Shown: piece after piece, positions 55,672-64,000 of the stretch
Layout: each line of letters opens with the position of its first letter
How positions within the stretch are numbered: the stretch's first letter is position 1
Assembly: GCA_949316235.1 (NCBI GenBank)
Contig: OX438750.1
Span: 18,168,865-18,232,864 of the forward strand
Direction of reading: 5' to 3'
Source: Oegoconia quadripuncta
Lineage: Eukaryota > Arthropoda > Insecta > Lepidoptera > Autostichidae
Length of the DNA: 64,000 nt
Translations under genes and position numbers: made by a program
Notes under the pieces: model-generated
What the model saw: only the letters and a program-made list of their open reading frames with translations
What the model was told of the DNA's origin: nothing
Databases searched by the model: none

Positions 55672-55965
55672 CTCTCTTCCGACGGATAATAAAAAGACAA
55701 AATGAAAGCAAATAAACCACAGCATCATAAGAATAATCGGTCAAAATAAACAATTAAATTCTGACATTACAATACCAGGCTCTCATGAAGTAGTTCGAGG
55801 TATTACAACTCACCGCGACTCTCTTCCGACGGATAATAAAAAGACAAAATGAAAGCAAATAAACCACAGCATCATAAGAATAATCGGTCAAAATAAGCAA
55901 TTAAATTCTGACATTACAATACCAGGCTCTCATGAAGTAGTTCGAGGTATTACAACTCACCGCGA
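55672..55965. repeat. 147-bp tandem duplication, two copies
   Basis: Copies at 55672-55818 and 55819-55965 differ at only about one base (AAACAATT versus AAGCAATT). Borders carry the same CTCTC microhomology. The unit includes the possible splice donor of the exon at 55961-56101. Confidence 0.92.
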
Positions 55966-56101
55966 CTCTCTGGTCTGTGGAACACCAATTTGTGGGCGGA
56001 AGTTGTTCCCACATACATGCGGCAACTTTTCCTACATTGTCCGGAGATTTTGTATCATAACATAATATAATAATAAATATAGGAACCTCTGTATCTGCCA
56101 T
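55961..56101 (-). CDS. Candidate exon with splice donor, function uncertain
   Basis: On the minus strand 47 open codons from ATG 56101 end at GCG/GTGAGT (donor after 55961, phase 0). The peptide includes 'PIFIIILCYDTKSPDN' and 'VAACMWEQLPPTNWC'. A possible acceptor (ATGTTAG) upstream would make this an internal exon. The phase is compatible with the acceptor at 55055, giving an intron of about 0.9 kb that contains most of the tandem duplication. No family is recognised with confidence, and the whole gene may be a relic. Confidence 0.28.
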
Positions 56102-56109
56102 ACAGATGT

Positions 56110-57060
56110 TGGTCTAACATTGATATTTTATGGAGATAATCATTGGCGTACCTTTTTTTACGAGTTGCACAGAATTTTTGTTTAATTGCTTTCTTCTTTT
56201 CGGCTCTGCTTAGAGCGGAACATTTGCATAAGTAACGGTGGAACTAACTATAGGGAAAGGTTCTTTTAAAACTATAAACAAAAAATAATGGTTTACTTTC
56301 GGGCTCTACTTTTTACCAATTGTAGAGCAATTGCCGTACCGTTATTGCCTATGCAAATAAAGATATTTTTATAACTGCTTTCAAAATCGCAAAAAAAAAA
56401 TCGGCCGTTAGTTTACGCAAGTAGATGACAATTTAAAACTGTTTACCAGAGCGTGAGACAGCTTTTTCCACAAAAAATAAAATTATGTCCTCAAACTAAT
56501 TAAATCTCATGTACCAAAATCAGGTCGAAAAAGAAATTTTAAAGAATAGAATATTAATCATTGTAATTCAGACTTTTAGCCCATCATAAGTTTACGAGAC
56601 GTTCAAAATGGAACAGAATATTTAGTTGCTTGTACTAGGTCAATAATATATATCGATAGATATTATAATTATTTTATTGTATTTTGGCAATCTAACAGTC
56701 TTATTATTTTTAAGTTTAAGCTATTGTCGGCGGAGTTCTTTCCATGTATTTCTATAGACAGTGATACTTTATTTTTAAGTCATTTCTAGTCGACTAAAAT
56801 CACAACAGCATGCAATTTGAGTTAAGTAATTGAGCATTTTAAGAATATTGGGGAGTTTTTTTTATCTTGAAGTTTGAAGTTTACTTGTTTATATTTTATT
56901 ACCTGTGATGCCTTTGACACACTATTATATTATTTCTTGCTGTTGAGCTGCTACCTGATGTGTCAACTATTTTTATTTCCAAAAATTATCATAAATACCT
57001 TTTATCGCAGTTTAATCCACAATTCTATCTCCTATAAACGCTTGTCGTTTACATTGTATA
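56110..57060. other. AT-rich gene-free stretch
   Basis: No supported gene. Open frames are short and I/F/L-rich without motifs. Confidence 0.4.
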
Positions 57061-57061
57061 T

Positions 57062-57115
57062 TTAAGAGGACGCCTATGTTCAGCAGTGGCTGATATACAA
57101 TAAAATTCATTATCA
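57062..57115 (+). mobile_element. RTE-type 3' tail
   Basis: 'AGAGGACGCCTATGTTCAGC' and 'AGTGGCTGATATACAATAAA' match the 3' end of RTE elements seen at 40700-40735. Confidence 0.6.
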
Positions 57116-57299
57116 CTATAATACAGGAATCCAACAGCCATTGGTACAATTTCATCTTTTTGAACGTAAACAGTAGATTCTTGATATTTCCAAGTATTGT
57201 ATTAAACATTTTTATGCACATACTATGACACAATGCTTTGCAATCAGTAGTATTGACATTTTCACTCATCGTGTCATCATTATCTCATATCAGTTACCT

Positions 57300-57660
57300 T
57301 AATATACGCTTTCCTGCCCTCATTCCACTCCTCTAACAACCGTCATCTCCAAACTCAGCCCTTTCACACACATATCATTCCTTATGCAGTTTACCCACAC
57401 CTTATATACTACTTATACTTGGCACTCATCTCCTTTCGTGCCTTTCATCCCTCCTCATAATGTGCCTAAACCATGCTAACCAATTACTCCTCAACAAAAG
57501 TTAACATAAAACTGTTATTGGTGCCACTTTCAGACTTCCTCTGATATACTCATTCCTGATCTTATCCATTCTAGTCACACCACACATCCATCGTAGCATT
57601 CTCATCTCTGCCACATGCATATTCTGCATGAGTTTTTTTACACTACGAAAAAAAATAGGG
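57300..57660 (-). pseudogene. RTE-type LINE C-terminal remnant, reverse orientation
   Basis: The minus strand, across frame shifts, gives '[20 protein letters not shown]', '[14 protein letters not shown]', 'SNWLAWFRHIMRRDERH', the region between RT and C-terminus of RTE proteins (compare 8936-9275). Several stops. Confidence 0.8.
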
Positions 57661-57999
57661 TATGTTAGGTAAGTGAAATAGGAAGTATTGGCATAGGTAG
57701 TTCAATTTTGTTTTCAAAACCATAATCGAATAAGGCGTTAATTTTTACATTTGACGGTCGCGTTTGTAGCCTATTCCACATAATTACATCATCAAATTAA
57801 ATAAATAAAGAAAAATTTGGAGAAAATATTTTCGCATTTTGCATGACGACCCTACGAATCACGCCAGTCGCATATCAATATCAGGACGGCGCTGTAATTT
57901 TTGAAAAAAAAAAAAAAAATTAAAGTACCTACGCCAATAACTTTTTTTTACCTACCTAATAAGTCCTATTTTTCTTACGGTAAAAAAACTCATCCGGTA
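57655..57999. mobile_element. Mariner-like MITE, second copy, left end lost
   Basis: Same family as 15476-15840 ('GTATTGGCATAGGTAGTT', 'CATTTGACGGTCGCG', 'CTTACGGTAAAAAAACTCAT'), ending ACTCATCCGGTA followed by TA (58000-58001). The left terminal repeat is missing or degenerate. Confidence 0.75.
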
Positions 58000-58004
58000 T
58001 ACAG

Positions 58005-58380
58005 GGTGAATTTGAATTCATGTAATTCCCATTACCTGGTTATGCCACTCTTGATTATGAACAACTTTCCCCAAGGGACCATAGTCGAATTCGATTAACA
58101 AATTTTCGATGACTCATACAATGTAAACCATTCTGAAACCACTTATAATATGGAAGTTCAACAATTTTGGGCTGGTGACTCCACTCCTGATTGCGAACAA
58201 CTTTCCACTAGGAGCCATAGCCAAATTAAAGCGAAAATTGTTGGACCTCCATATTAAAAGTGGTTTCAGAATGGTTTACTTTGTATGGATAATCGAGTTG
58301 ATCGAACTCGACTATGATTCCTTGGGGAAAGTTGTTCATAAATCAGAGTTACCAGTAAACAGGAATTACACTAATTAAAT
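58005..58380. repeat. Long imperfect foldback (~370 bp)
   Basis: The left half (58030-58175) is mirrored by the right half (58220-58370): 'AACAACTTTCCCCAAGG' (58070) vs 'CCTTGGGGAAAGTTGTT' (58320); 'TAAACCATTCTGAAACCACT' (58123) vs 'AGTGGTTTCAGAATGGTTTA' (58259); 'TCAACAATTTT' vs 'AAAATTGTTGGA'. It begins 'ACAGGGTGAATT' right after the MITE. The two frames of about 65 codons here are not genes. Confidence 0.85.
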
Positions 58381-58384
58381 TTTT

Positions 58385-58920
58385 TCCTGTAAAATATACC
58401 TTATATAATGCTATTATACCAGTAAGGCTTTGATATGATTGCGATAAGGCTGCCATTTTAGCTATACCCTTGGTTTTAAGTTCCAAAGTTTAAATTGTAT
58501 ACTACTTCTGGCTGGTATGCTGTAATAGTACATTGTAATCCTAGGGATGAAAGTAACTCGTTACGCTCGGGTGCCAAATCCCGTCTCGGGACTAATCCTT
58601 AAATATTAACAATTCTTAAAGACTTATCTTTAACTCGAGGTAAACACTGTGCTTTTCATTACGTATACAAGGAAAGTAAAAATAAAAACACCAGTTAATA
58701 CAAATCTCTGCTATACGGAAGTATAAACAAAACTCTACAACTCGAAAAAACAAATGAAGATCGGATTGCCGCTTTCCCGCCTATTTTGTTTTGATTTTTT
58801 TCTGTAGCCGGCCAGCTAATTCTCAATTTCACCATTGAAAAATAACGAGAAATATTTTGCCCAAATCTATGTCATTTTAAAGAAATAGTTGAAACTGAAT
58901 TATATTACCCGTTTTTTTCC
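58385..58920. other. Gene-free stretch
   Basis: No recognised coding or repeat feature. Confidence 0.4.
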
Positions 58921-58924
58921 CGAC

Positions 58925-59045
58925 ACTTACAACCTTGGGATCTTCAAGTCTAGAGTGAATAGGCATTTACTGGGTGCGCGTGATACATCTTTGGCTACAT
59001 CGTCACTTTCCATCAGGTGAGATTGTAGTCAAACGCGAAACCAGT
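58925..59045 (+). mobile_element. LINE C-terminal/3' UTR fragment
   Basis: 'GGGATCTTCAAGTCTAGAGT', 'GAATAGGCATTTACTGGG', ending 'AGGTGAGATTGTAGTCAAAC' and an A-rich tail. Same family as 14757-14893. Confidence 0.65.
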
Positions 59046-59049
59046 TTTT

Positions 59050-59960
59050 AATAAAAAAATAAAAAAAAATAAAGTCATTGAAAAAAATATATTCTTTAAT
59101 TTCATACTTAACTTTATGTTATTTAAATTTTACATCGCGCTGTAATTAAGTGGCTGTAGATAAAGTTGGAACATGGTTCAATAGAAATTTGAAAATGGAA
59201 CTAGTTTTTTTTTTAATTTGACAGCTGTCAGTTGAAAACGATTCTCCCTAGGGCTGAGAAGTATTACTTTCAACCCGCTTCTTAGGCAAATTCAGACCTA
59301 GTATGAGTAATGAAAAGAATATTGAATTACATACTTAATAATAAACATTTAAATTGTTTGCCTAGTGGATTACTTACTATTTAGATTGTGTTTTGAGTAG
59401 CGCTACCTACCTATATGTATATAGTAGGTAGGCAAGTTGAACAGGACTTCTCTACCCTCAACCGACCTAACCATATTAGTCACTTTCTAACATTAACCCT
59501 AAAGTAACTACCAAGTTCCGAGTCCCTCTTTTCCTCGCTCGTAAATCATAACAAACATCTTGCCTAACCCTTCGGTTACCGGCGGCTGGTCTTCGTCGCC
59601 CAAGTGCTGTTAATTGGTACCCGGCTGGGGAAATTGGTCCGCTATACAGCTTCCGTGAGTTAATGACTAGCGGCCCAGTGGATGGACGCCGAAACCCATT
59701 TAGGCGCGTGCAATTTGTGTATGTGCACCGGGGGGTTGGATTCGGTGATGGATGTCGGTAGTTATGGTTATGAGTAGATTAACATTTATTATTTGTTTCA
59801 TTTAAATAAAAGTTAATAACTATGAATACAAAATTATTCTATTATCTAGATAAACATAGACATATATTTATTTGACACCACACTATAGCAACAACAATAT
59901 TAATAAAAACAAAAAAAGATATAATACAATATACAGAAACAGATTGAACTAAACCAAACC
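59050..59960. other. Gene-free; GC-richer island 59560-59760
   Basis: No gene. The island (CGGTTACCGGCGGCTGGTCT, AGCGGCCCAGTGGATGGACG) is single-copy-looking and non-coding. Confidence 0.4.
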
Positions 59961-59964
59961 GTGT

Positions 59965-60170
59965 TAAAATATAAATATCTTCGAAACGGCTTTACCGATT
60001 TTCATCAAACATGGCTACGAACCTTTGCCCTAGTCGTTAATATAAAAATAACCGCATTCAAATCGGAGCACGCATTACTGTGTGATACAGCCGGACAATG
60101 GTTGGACACACACACACCACAACTTGAAATATTATTGCAATATATCCGCAAAGGTTTTTAGGTAACTTGG
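59965..60170 (+). repeat. Dispersed 'ATCTTCGAAACGGCTT' repeat
   Basis: 'TAAATATCTTCGAAACGGCT', 'ATTTTCATCAAACATGGCTA', 'ACCGCATTCAAATCGGAGCA': the family seen at 4781-5130 and 31733-32057. The 66-codon frame here is part of the repeat. Confidence 0.6.
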
Positions 60171-60669
60171 AGAGCTATTTGAAGTCCATAGAAATAGAGT
60201 GATTTTGAATTTGGAATTAACAAAATTCTAGAAATTAAGTATAACAATAATCTATTTGAATTTAGAATTATCCAAGATGACTAATCAAAATGATTATCCA
60301 CTGAGCGCAACAATTTTTAAACGACTATAGAGGTTGGCACTATAAGGTTGTATGCGAATTTAAAAAGTAAACGCGGTAATAACGCGGGAATATTTTGATA
60401 ATTATTATTCGCGTCTTTTGCAAATATGTTGTTTAGTTTTAAGAAAAGTACTATGCATCGACTGTTAGGATAACTTTGGTAATTACCATCGGCGTCGTAT
60501 CTTAACTAACTCGTAATCGGCCAGGATGAATACCGGCTGAAAAGATTGAAGCTAAATGTCTGTGTCTATGTTTGTGAAGTATGGCATTGTAGTGCCAAAT
60601 TGCTTATCCGACTTCAAAACTTTTTTTCTGAAACTTGGTTTTTGCTAGATCGTTCTTATCTTATCAAAG

Positions 60670-60928
60670 ATATAATAAATAAATAAATATCCTTGGACAT
60701 ACACACAATACTATCTATTTCCACTAAGCAACTATAGGCTTGTGTTGTAGATACCAGATGGTTGATATACTTACTACATAAATTTTTTTTTTTTTGTAAA
60801 TAAATACTTATTGTAAATGGAAACATCCATAACTCGGGTACACATGTCCGTATTCATCATACAAACATATGCCCCTAGCGGGATTCGAACCCGCGACCAT
60901 TTGGTATAGTGGTCAGAGTTTCTAATAG
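60670..60928 (-). repeat. SINE type C with its 5' head inverted
   Basis: The body and B box read on the minus strand (plus-strand 'GGGATTCGAACCCGCGACC'). The next bases, 60901-60926 ('TTTGGTATAGTGGTCAGAGT'), are the A-box head in the opposite orientation. The expected reversed head is absent. Confidence 0.8.
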
Positions 60929-61034
60929 GTTTAAACATGGTTTGTTTACCTAAATTATACTTTACAGTCTTGTCTCAAGGTTTCCAAACTTTTCAATTTT
61001 TATTTATGGTCGAGTAAGATTTAAAAATAATAGC

Positions 61035-61215
61035 CCAGTTTACTAGGCAAAGCACTATAAGTACGGACAAACATACTCAAATATTTTGTATAAATAAATA
61101 TCCAAGACACTGGAATAAATGTTCGTATTCATCACACAAACATGACCCCTAGCGGGATTCAAACCCCCACCGTTTTGTTCGACGGCAGTGTCAGTACACC
61201 AATCGTTCTCTATTA
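61035..61215 (-). repeat. SINE type A, diverged and shortened
   Basis: Reverse copy: 'TCCAAGACACTGGAATAAAT', 'GTTCGTATTCATCACACAAA', 'GCGGGATTCAAACCC' (B box region mutated), ending 'GTACACCAATCG'. Confidence 0.75.
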
Positions 61216-61598
61216 TTCTTGGCTAACAAGGAGGTAGGCTGTTACACAAACAGTAGCTTTCTCCTATGACTTAGAATATTTTTATAGTTCGGGCTTAGTA
61301 CGGACAATGTTGTCAGGTTATTTTATGATTTTTTATTACAGAATTTCTTTCATGTTGCCGACATAGGAACATTTGGGACAGACGTTTCATTGTTTATGGA
61401 CACTTTCTTTAGGATAATTGTGTGACATTTGTGTTTTCCGTAATTTGTATATAATGGTTACAACTTACAATAAAGTAATTCTGCCGACATTTGCGAAAAC
61501 CGCAGATGTAGACTATTTTAAATGTCATGGTCAGCAATCTTTATCTTTCAAACATTATTCTAAATTATTAAATAATCTAATCTAACTGATATTATAAA

Positions 61599-62031
61599 CT
61601 AGCTTTCCGCCAGCGGCTTCGCCTGGGTATAATAACTTTATCGCGGAAATTTGTTTATCCCGCGGGAACTACTCACTTTATAGGGATTAAAAATCCTATG
61701 TCTCAATCCAGGGTATATTCTACCTATATACCAAATTTCACTCAAATCCGTCCATCCGTTGCGCCGTGATTGTTTGTTGCTCACAAACAAACATCCAAAC
61801 TTTCGCATTTATAATATTAGTTAGATGTAAAAGTTTCGATGTTTGTTTGTTTATTGCTCAATCACGACGAAACGGATGAACGGATTCAGATGAATCGGTA
61901 TATAGGTAGAAAATACCCTGGATTAAAACACAGGATACGTTTTATCCCTTTAAAGTGAGTAGTTCCAGCGGTATAACCAAATTTCCGCAATAAATTATTT
62001 AACGCAAGCGAAGCAACAGGCGGAAAGCTAG
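61599..62031. mobile_element. Head-to-head pair of short non-autonomous Helitrons
   Basis: Copy 1 (minus, 61824-61599) ends with hairpin-like 'GGCGAAGCCGCTGGCGG' and CTAG followed by T. Copy 2 (plus, about 61826-62031) ends 'GCGGAAAGCTAG' followed by T. Internal landmarks match in opposite orientation ('ATAGGTAGAA.ATACCCTGGA', 'AAAGTGAGTAGTTCC', 'AAATTTCCGC.ATAAA'). Together they form an imperfect ~430-bp inverted repeat. Confidence 0.8.
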
Positions 62032-62084
62032 TAATAAATAAGTTAATCATAAAATTTTACAGCTGTTTGTTTATACATATACAT

Positions 62085-62262
62085 ACATACATAAAGTCAC
62101 GCCTGTTCACAAGGAAGAAATCACAGACTTCCACTTGCTACGATCCTGACATTTCTTTTGCTTCATTCACTCTCATATGGTTGTTCAATAAATAAAAATT
62201 AATAAAGCGAGGTTAATAACAAATTTTAATCGGTTCACCCGTTTCGAAGATATTCAGCTTTT
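62085..62262. repeat. Dispersed repeat pieces
   Basis: Bases 62085-62185 share landmarks with 37738-37835 ('GACTTCCACTTGCTACGATC'). Bases 62223-62262 are the reverse of the 'ATCTTCGAAACGG' family. Confidence 0.5.
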
Positions 62263-62269
62263 ATTAATA

Positions 62270-62810
62270 AGAATAAGAATAATATTTATTCAGAAAATGT
62301 TACATATTTGAAACTAAATATGTTAGGCTATACTTAGTACCACTAACTAATACAAAAGCCATAATAGCTGCCGAACTATAGGTTTATGCAACCTGTATTT
62401 CAGCATACAATGCCCTTCCCCTGGAGATTAAACAAGATTAGCCTATAGCCTAATAATACATTTAGTTTATTTACCAACCCGTTATACATAAAAAAAAAAA
62501 AAAAATTATATGGATGATATTTTTATAGTCTCTCGGAGGTTAAGTAAATTTTCAACTAAAAGTAGCAGGAAGATATCACTGACTTCTATTTAACAATCAT
62601 GTTTGAACAATGTTTTACATTCAACTTAAAAATAATATTGTTTGATGTAAGACATGTCGTGGTACGTTGTAATGGACCATCGGAAGTCATATTCTAGACT
62701 CCGCGAATTAAAATTTTGAATAAATAATTTGCAATAATCTCACAAAGCTTTCAACGTAGCTACTAAGTAAGCTTGTTTTAGCTGTAAGTGACGATCACAG
62801 CAGATAGGTT
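62270..62810. other. Gene-free stretch
   Basis: AT-rich. 'AYNALPLEIKQD' in the forward frame at about 62405-62440 could be the last trace of a LINE C-terminus, but it is too short to call. Confidence 0.35.
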
Positions 62811-62814
62811 GATA

Positions 62815-63070
62815 ACATACATAACGTCACGACCCTTATCCCAAACAGGGTGGTCAGAGATATCCCAAACGTTAGTGTTTGGGAGTCTAAATATTAAGAG
62901 TTTATGCTGGAAACAACATCCTCCGTTCACCTTACGAAATATACAGAAATGCACACGTGACAGGGAGTGGGCCCATTGCCATTATAATGTGCAAATCTAT
63001 AGATTGTTCTTTTGGTGGAAAGTCGCTTAGTCGCCTTTTACGACACCGAGACGGTTTGGTGGTTATTTCT
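62815..63070 (+). repeat. Dispersed repeat shared with 25500-25680
   Basis: 'CATCCTCCGTTCACCTTACG', 'AAATATACAGAAATGCACAC', 'GTGGGCCCATTGCC', then 'CGCCTTTTACGACACCGAGA'. Non-coding. Confidence 0.5.
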
Positions 63071-63249
63071 CCAACCACACATATCTTAAACACTTCAAGC
63101 AACAGTATTATATAGCAAACAGTAACTACAGTACACTGGTAATAGCAAATAAAGATAAGCTTAATAATTTATATTAATATTATAAATAATTTAAATAAGC
63201 TACTTAATATATTTATGTTGCTGTTTTCACTACAGAACATATAACTTAA

Positions 63250-63505
63250 TATGGTTAGCAATTCGGACCACTTACCAAAAGGTTGCGGGTTCGAATCCCG
63301 CTGGGGGCATATGTTTGTGTGATGAATACGGTCATGTGTATCCGAGTTATGGATGTTTTCATAATAAGTATTTATTTACAAAAAAATGTATTTATGCAAT
63401 ATATCAACCATATGGTATCCACAACACAAGCCTATAGTTGTTTACTGTGGAACTAGATGGCGCTGTGTGTATGTCCAAGGATATTTATTTATAATTTATT
63501 AATAT
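63250..63505 (+). repeat. tRNA-derived SINE (type C)
   Basis: A degenerate head, then B box GGTTCGAATCCCG, 'GATGAATACGGTCATGTGTA', 'GTGGAACTAGATGGCGCTGT', 'GTATGTCCAAGGATATTTAT' and a TTTA-type tail. Close to 44928-45210. Confidence 0.87.
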
Positions 63506-63539
63506 ATGTAGTGCGCACTTAAAATTAGTGTTTTATAAG

Positions 63540-63630
63540 GAGAAGCAGAAATGAAGTGGATGACATAATCAAGGTCGCGAGCGGTAGCTGAATTACAGGC
63601 CTCTAACCGATCAACTCTGGGAAATCTATT
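63540..63630 (+). pseudogene. RTE-type LINE C-terminal trace
   Basis: 'VDDIIKVASGS' followed by a stop and 'INSGKS' resembles the 'DDLIKVAGSRW...' end of RTE proteins (compare 33520-33580). Short and decayed. Confidence 0.5.
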
Positions 63631-63634
63631 TGTT

Positions 63635-64000
63635 CTTAAGTAAGGTAAAACTGCTATAACAGCCCCCAGAAGATATAGATACAAAAAAGTCAAAGCAATA
63701 CTTTCCCTTCAAAATATTTATTCGCCTCATTACGAGATCGAAGTGTTTCGCACAGGTTTTCAAATTTTTCCTGATTCGGACGGGGGGGCGGGAGCGGAAT
63801 AAATATTAATAATAAAGGAGGGTTTGCCCTCGAAATTACGCAAAGGAGAGGCAGCGTGTTGACGACTCCTAATTTGAACTAATTTACATAGATTATGCCG
63901 GTTCGCTGAGTGCCAATCTTTTTAAGTGGCTTCTTCTACTCATTTTGTGTTCCTGCCGTGGCCCAATAAGGAATTTATTATTTTCGAGTGTGCTTCATTC
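63635..64000. other. Window end, gene-free
   Basis: A GC-richer segment at 63770-63860 (CGGACGGGGGGGCGGGAGCG). No coding motif before the window ends. Confidence 0.4.

Noticed and set aside
58175..58378. 67-codon plus-strand frame
   Set aside because: Falls within the foldback; its mirror image makes a similar frame at 57901-58098.

Overview
The window looks like nuclear DNA of a moth or butterfly (Lepidoptera). It is AT-rich and crowded with repeats typical of that order: tRNA-headed SINEs ending in TTTA runs, RTE-type and Jockey/CR1-type LINE pieces, Helitron ends with CTAG termini, PIF/Harbinger and mariner-like DNA elements, and a 5S-rRNA-headed SINE. I see no complete, confidently identifiable host protein gene. 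The real coding capacity belongs to mobile elements. Between the repeats lie several GC-richer, non-coding islands that resemble regulatory DNA of a large intron or intergenic interval (inference).

Layout. 1-1080: a SINE piece and the C-terminal helicase part of a Helitron on the minus strand, with its 3' CTAG end near 229. 1080-3240: a compound satellite of 14-bp and 6/12-bp arrays embedded in duplicated blocks. 3.5-11.3 kb: SINEs, an RTE fragment and GC-rich islands. 11.4-14.6 kb: a non-LTR retrotransposon with a long unbroken endonuclease plus reverse-transcriptase frame, lacking its 5' end. 14.7-19.3 kb: a mariner-like MITE and 3' ends of several LINEs in both orientations. 19.3-29 kb: sparse, with SINEs, a 5S-SINE, foldbacks and a perfect 22-bp-arm palindrome. 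29-31 kb: a LINE fragment facing a decayed copia-like remnant and an unidentified open frame. 31-41 kb: regulatory-looking islands, RTE pieces and MITEs.

41.53-44.91 kb is the highlight: an apparently complete PIF/Harbinger transposon with 26-bp perfect terminal inverted repeats. It carries two two-exon genes on opposite strands, a DDE transposase (404 aa after splicing) and a MADF-BESS DNA-binding protein (346 aa after splicing). The genes are interlocked: exon 2 of each lies inside the intron of the other. Both frames are intact, so the element may be autonomous or only recently silenced.

44.9-64 kb: more SINEs, LINE ends, a BEL/Pao integrase C-terminus, a 147-bp tandem duplication next to a possible two-exon gene remnant on the minus strand, a ~370-bp foldback beside a MITE, and a head-to-head pair of short Helitrons. 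The Harbinger transposase and its partner would act together on the element ends. The other elements are mostly dead fragments, with the 11.4-14.6 kb LINE the best preserved of them.
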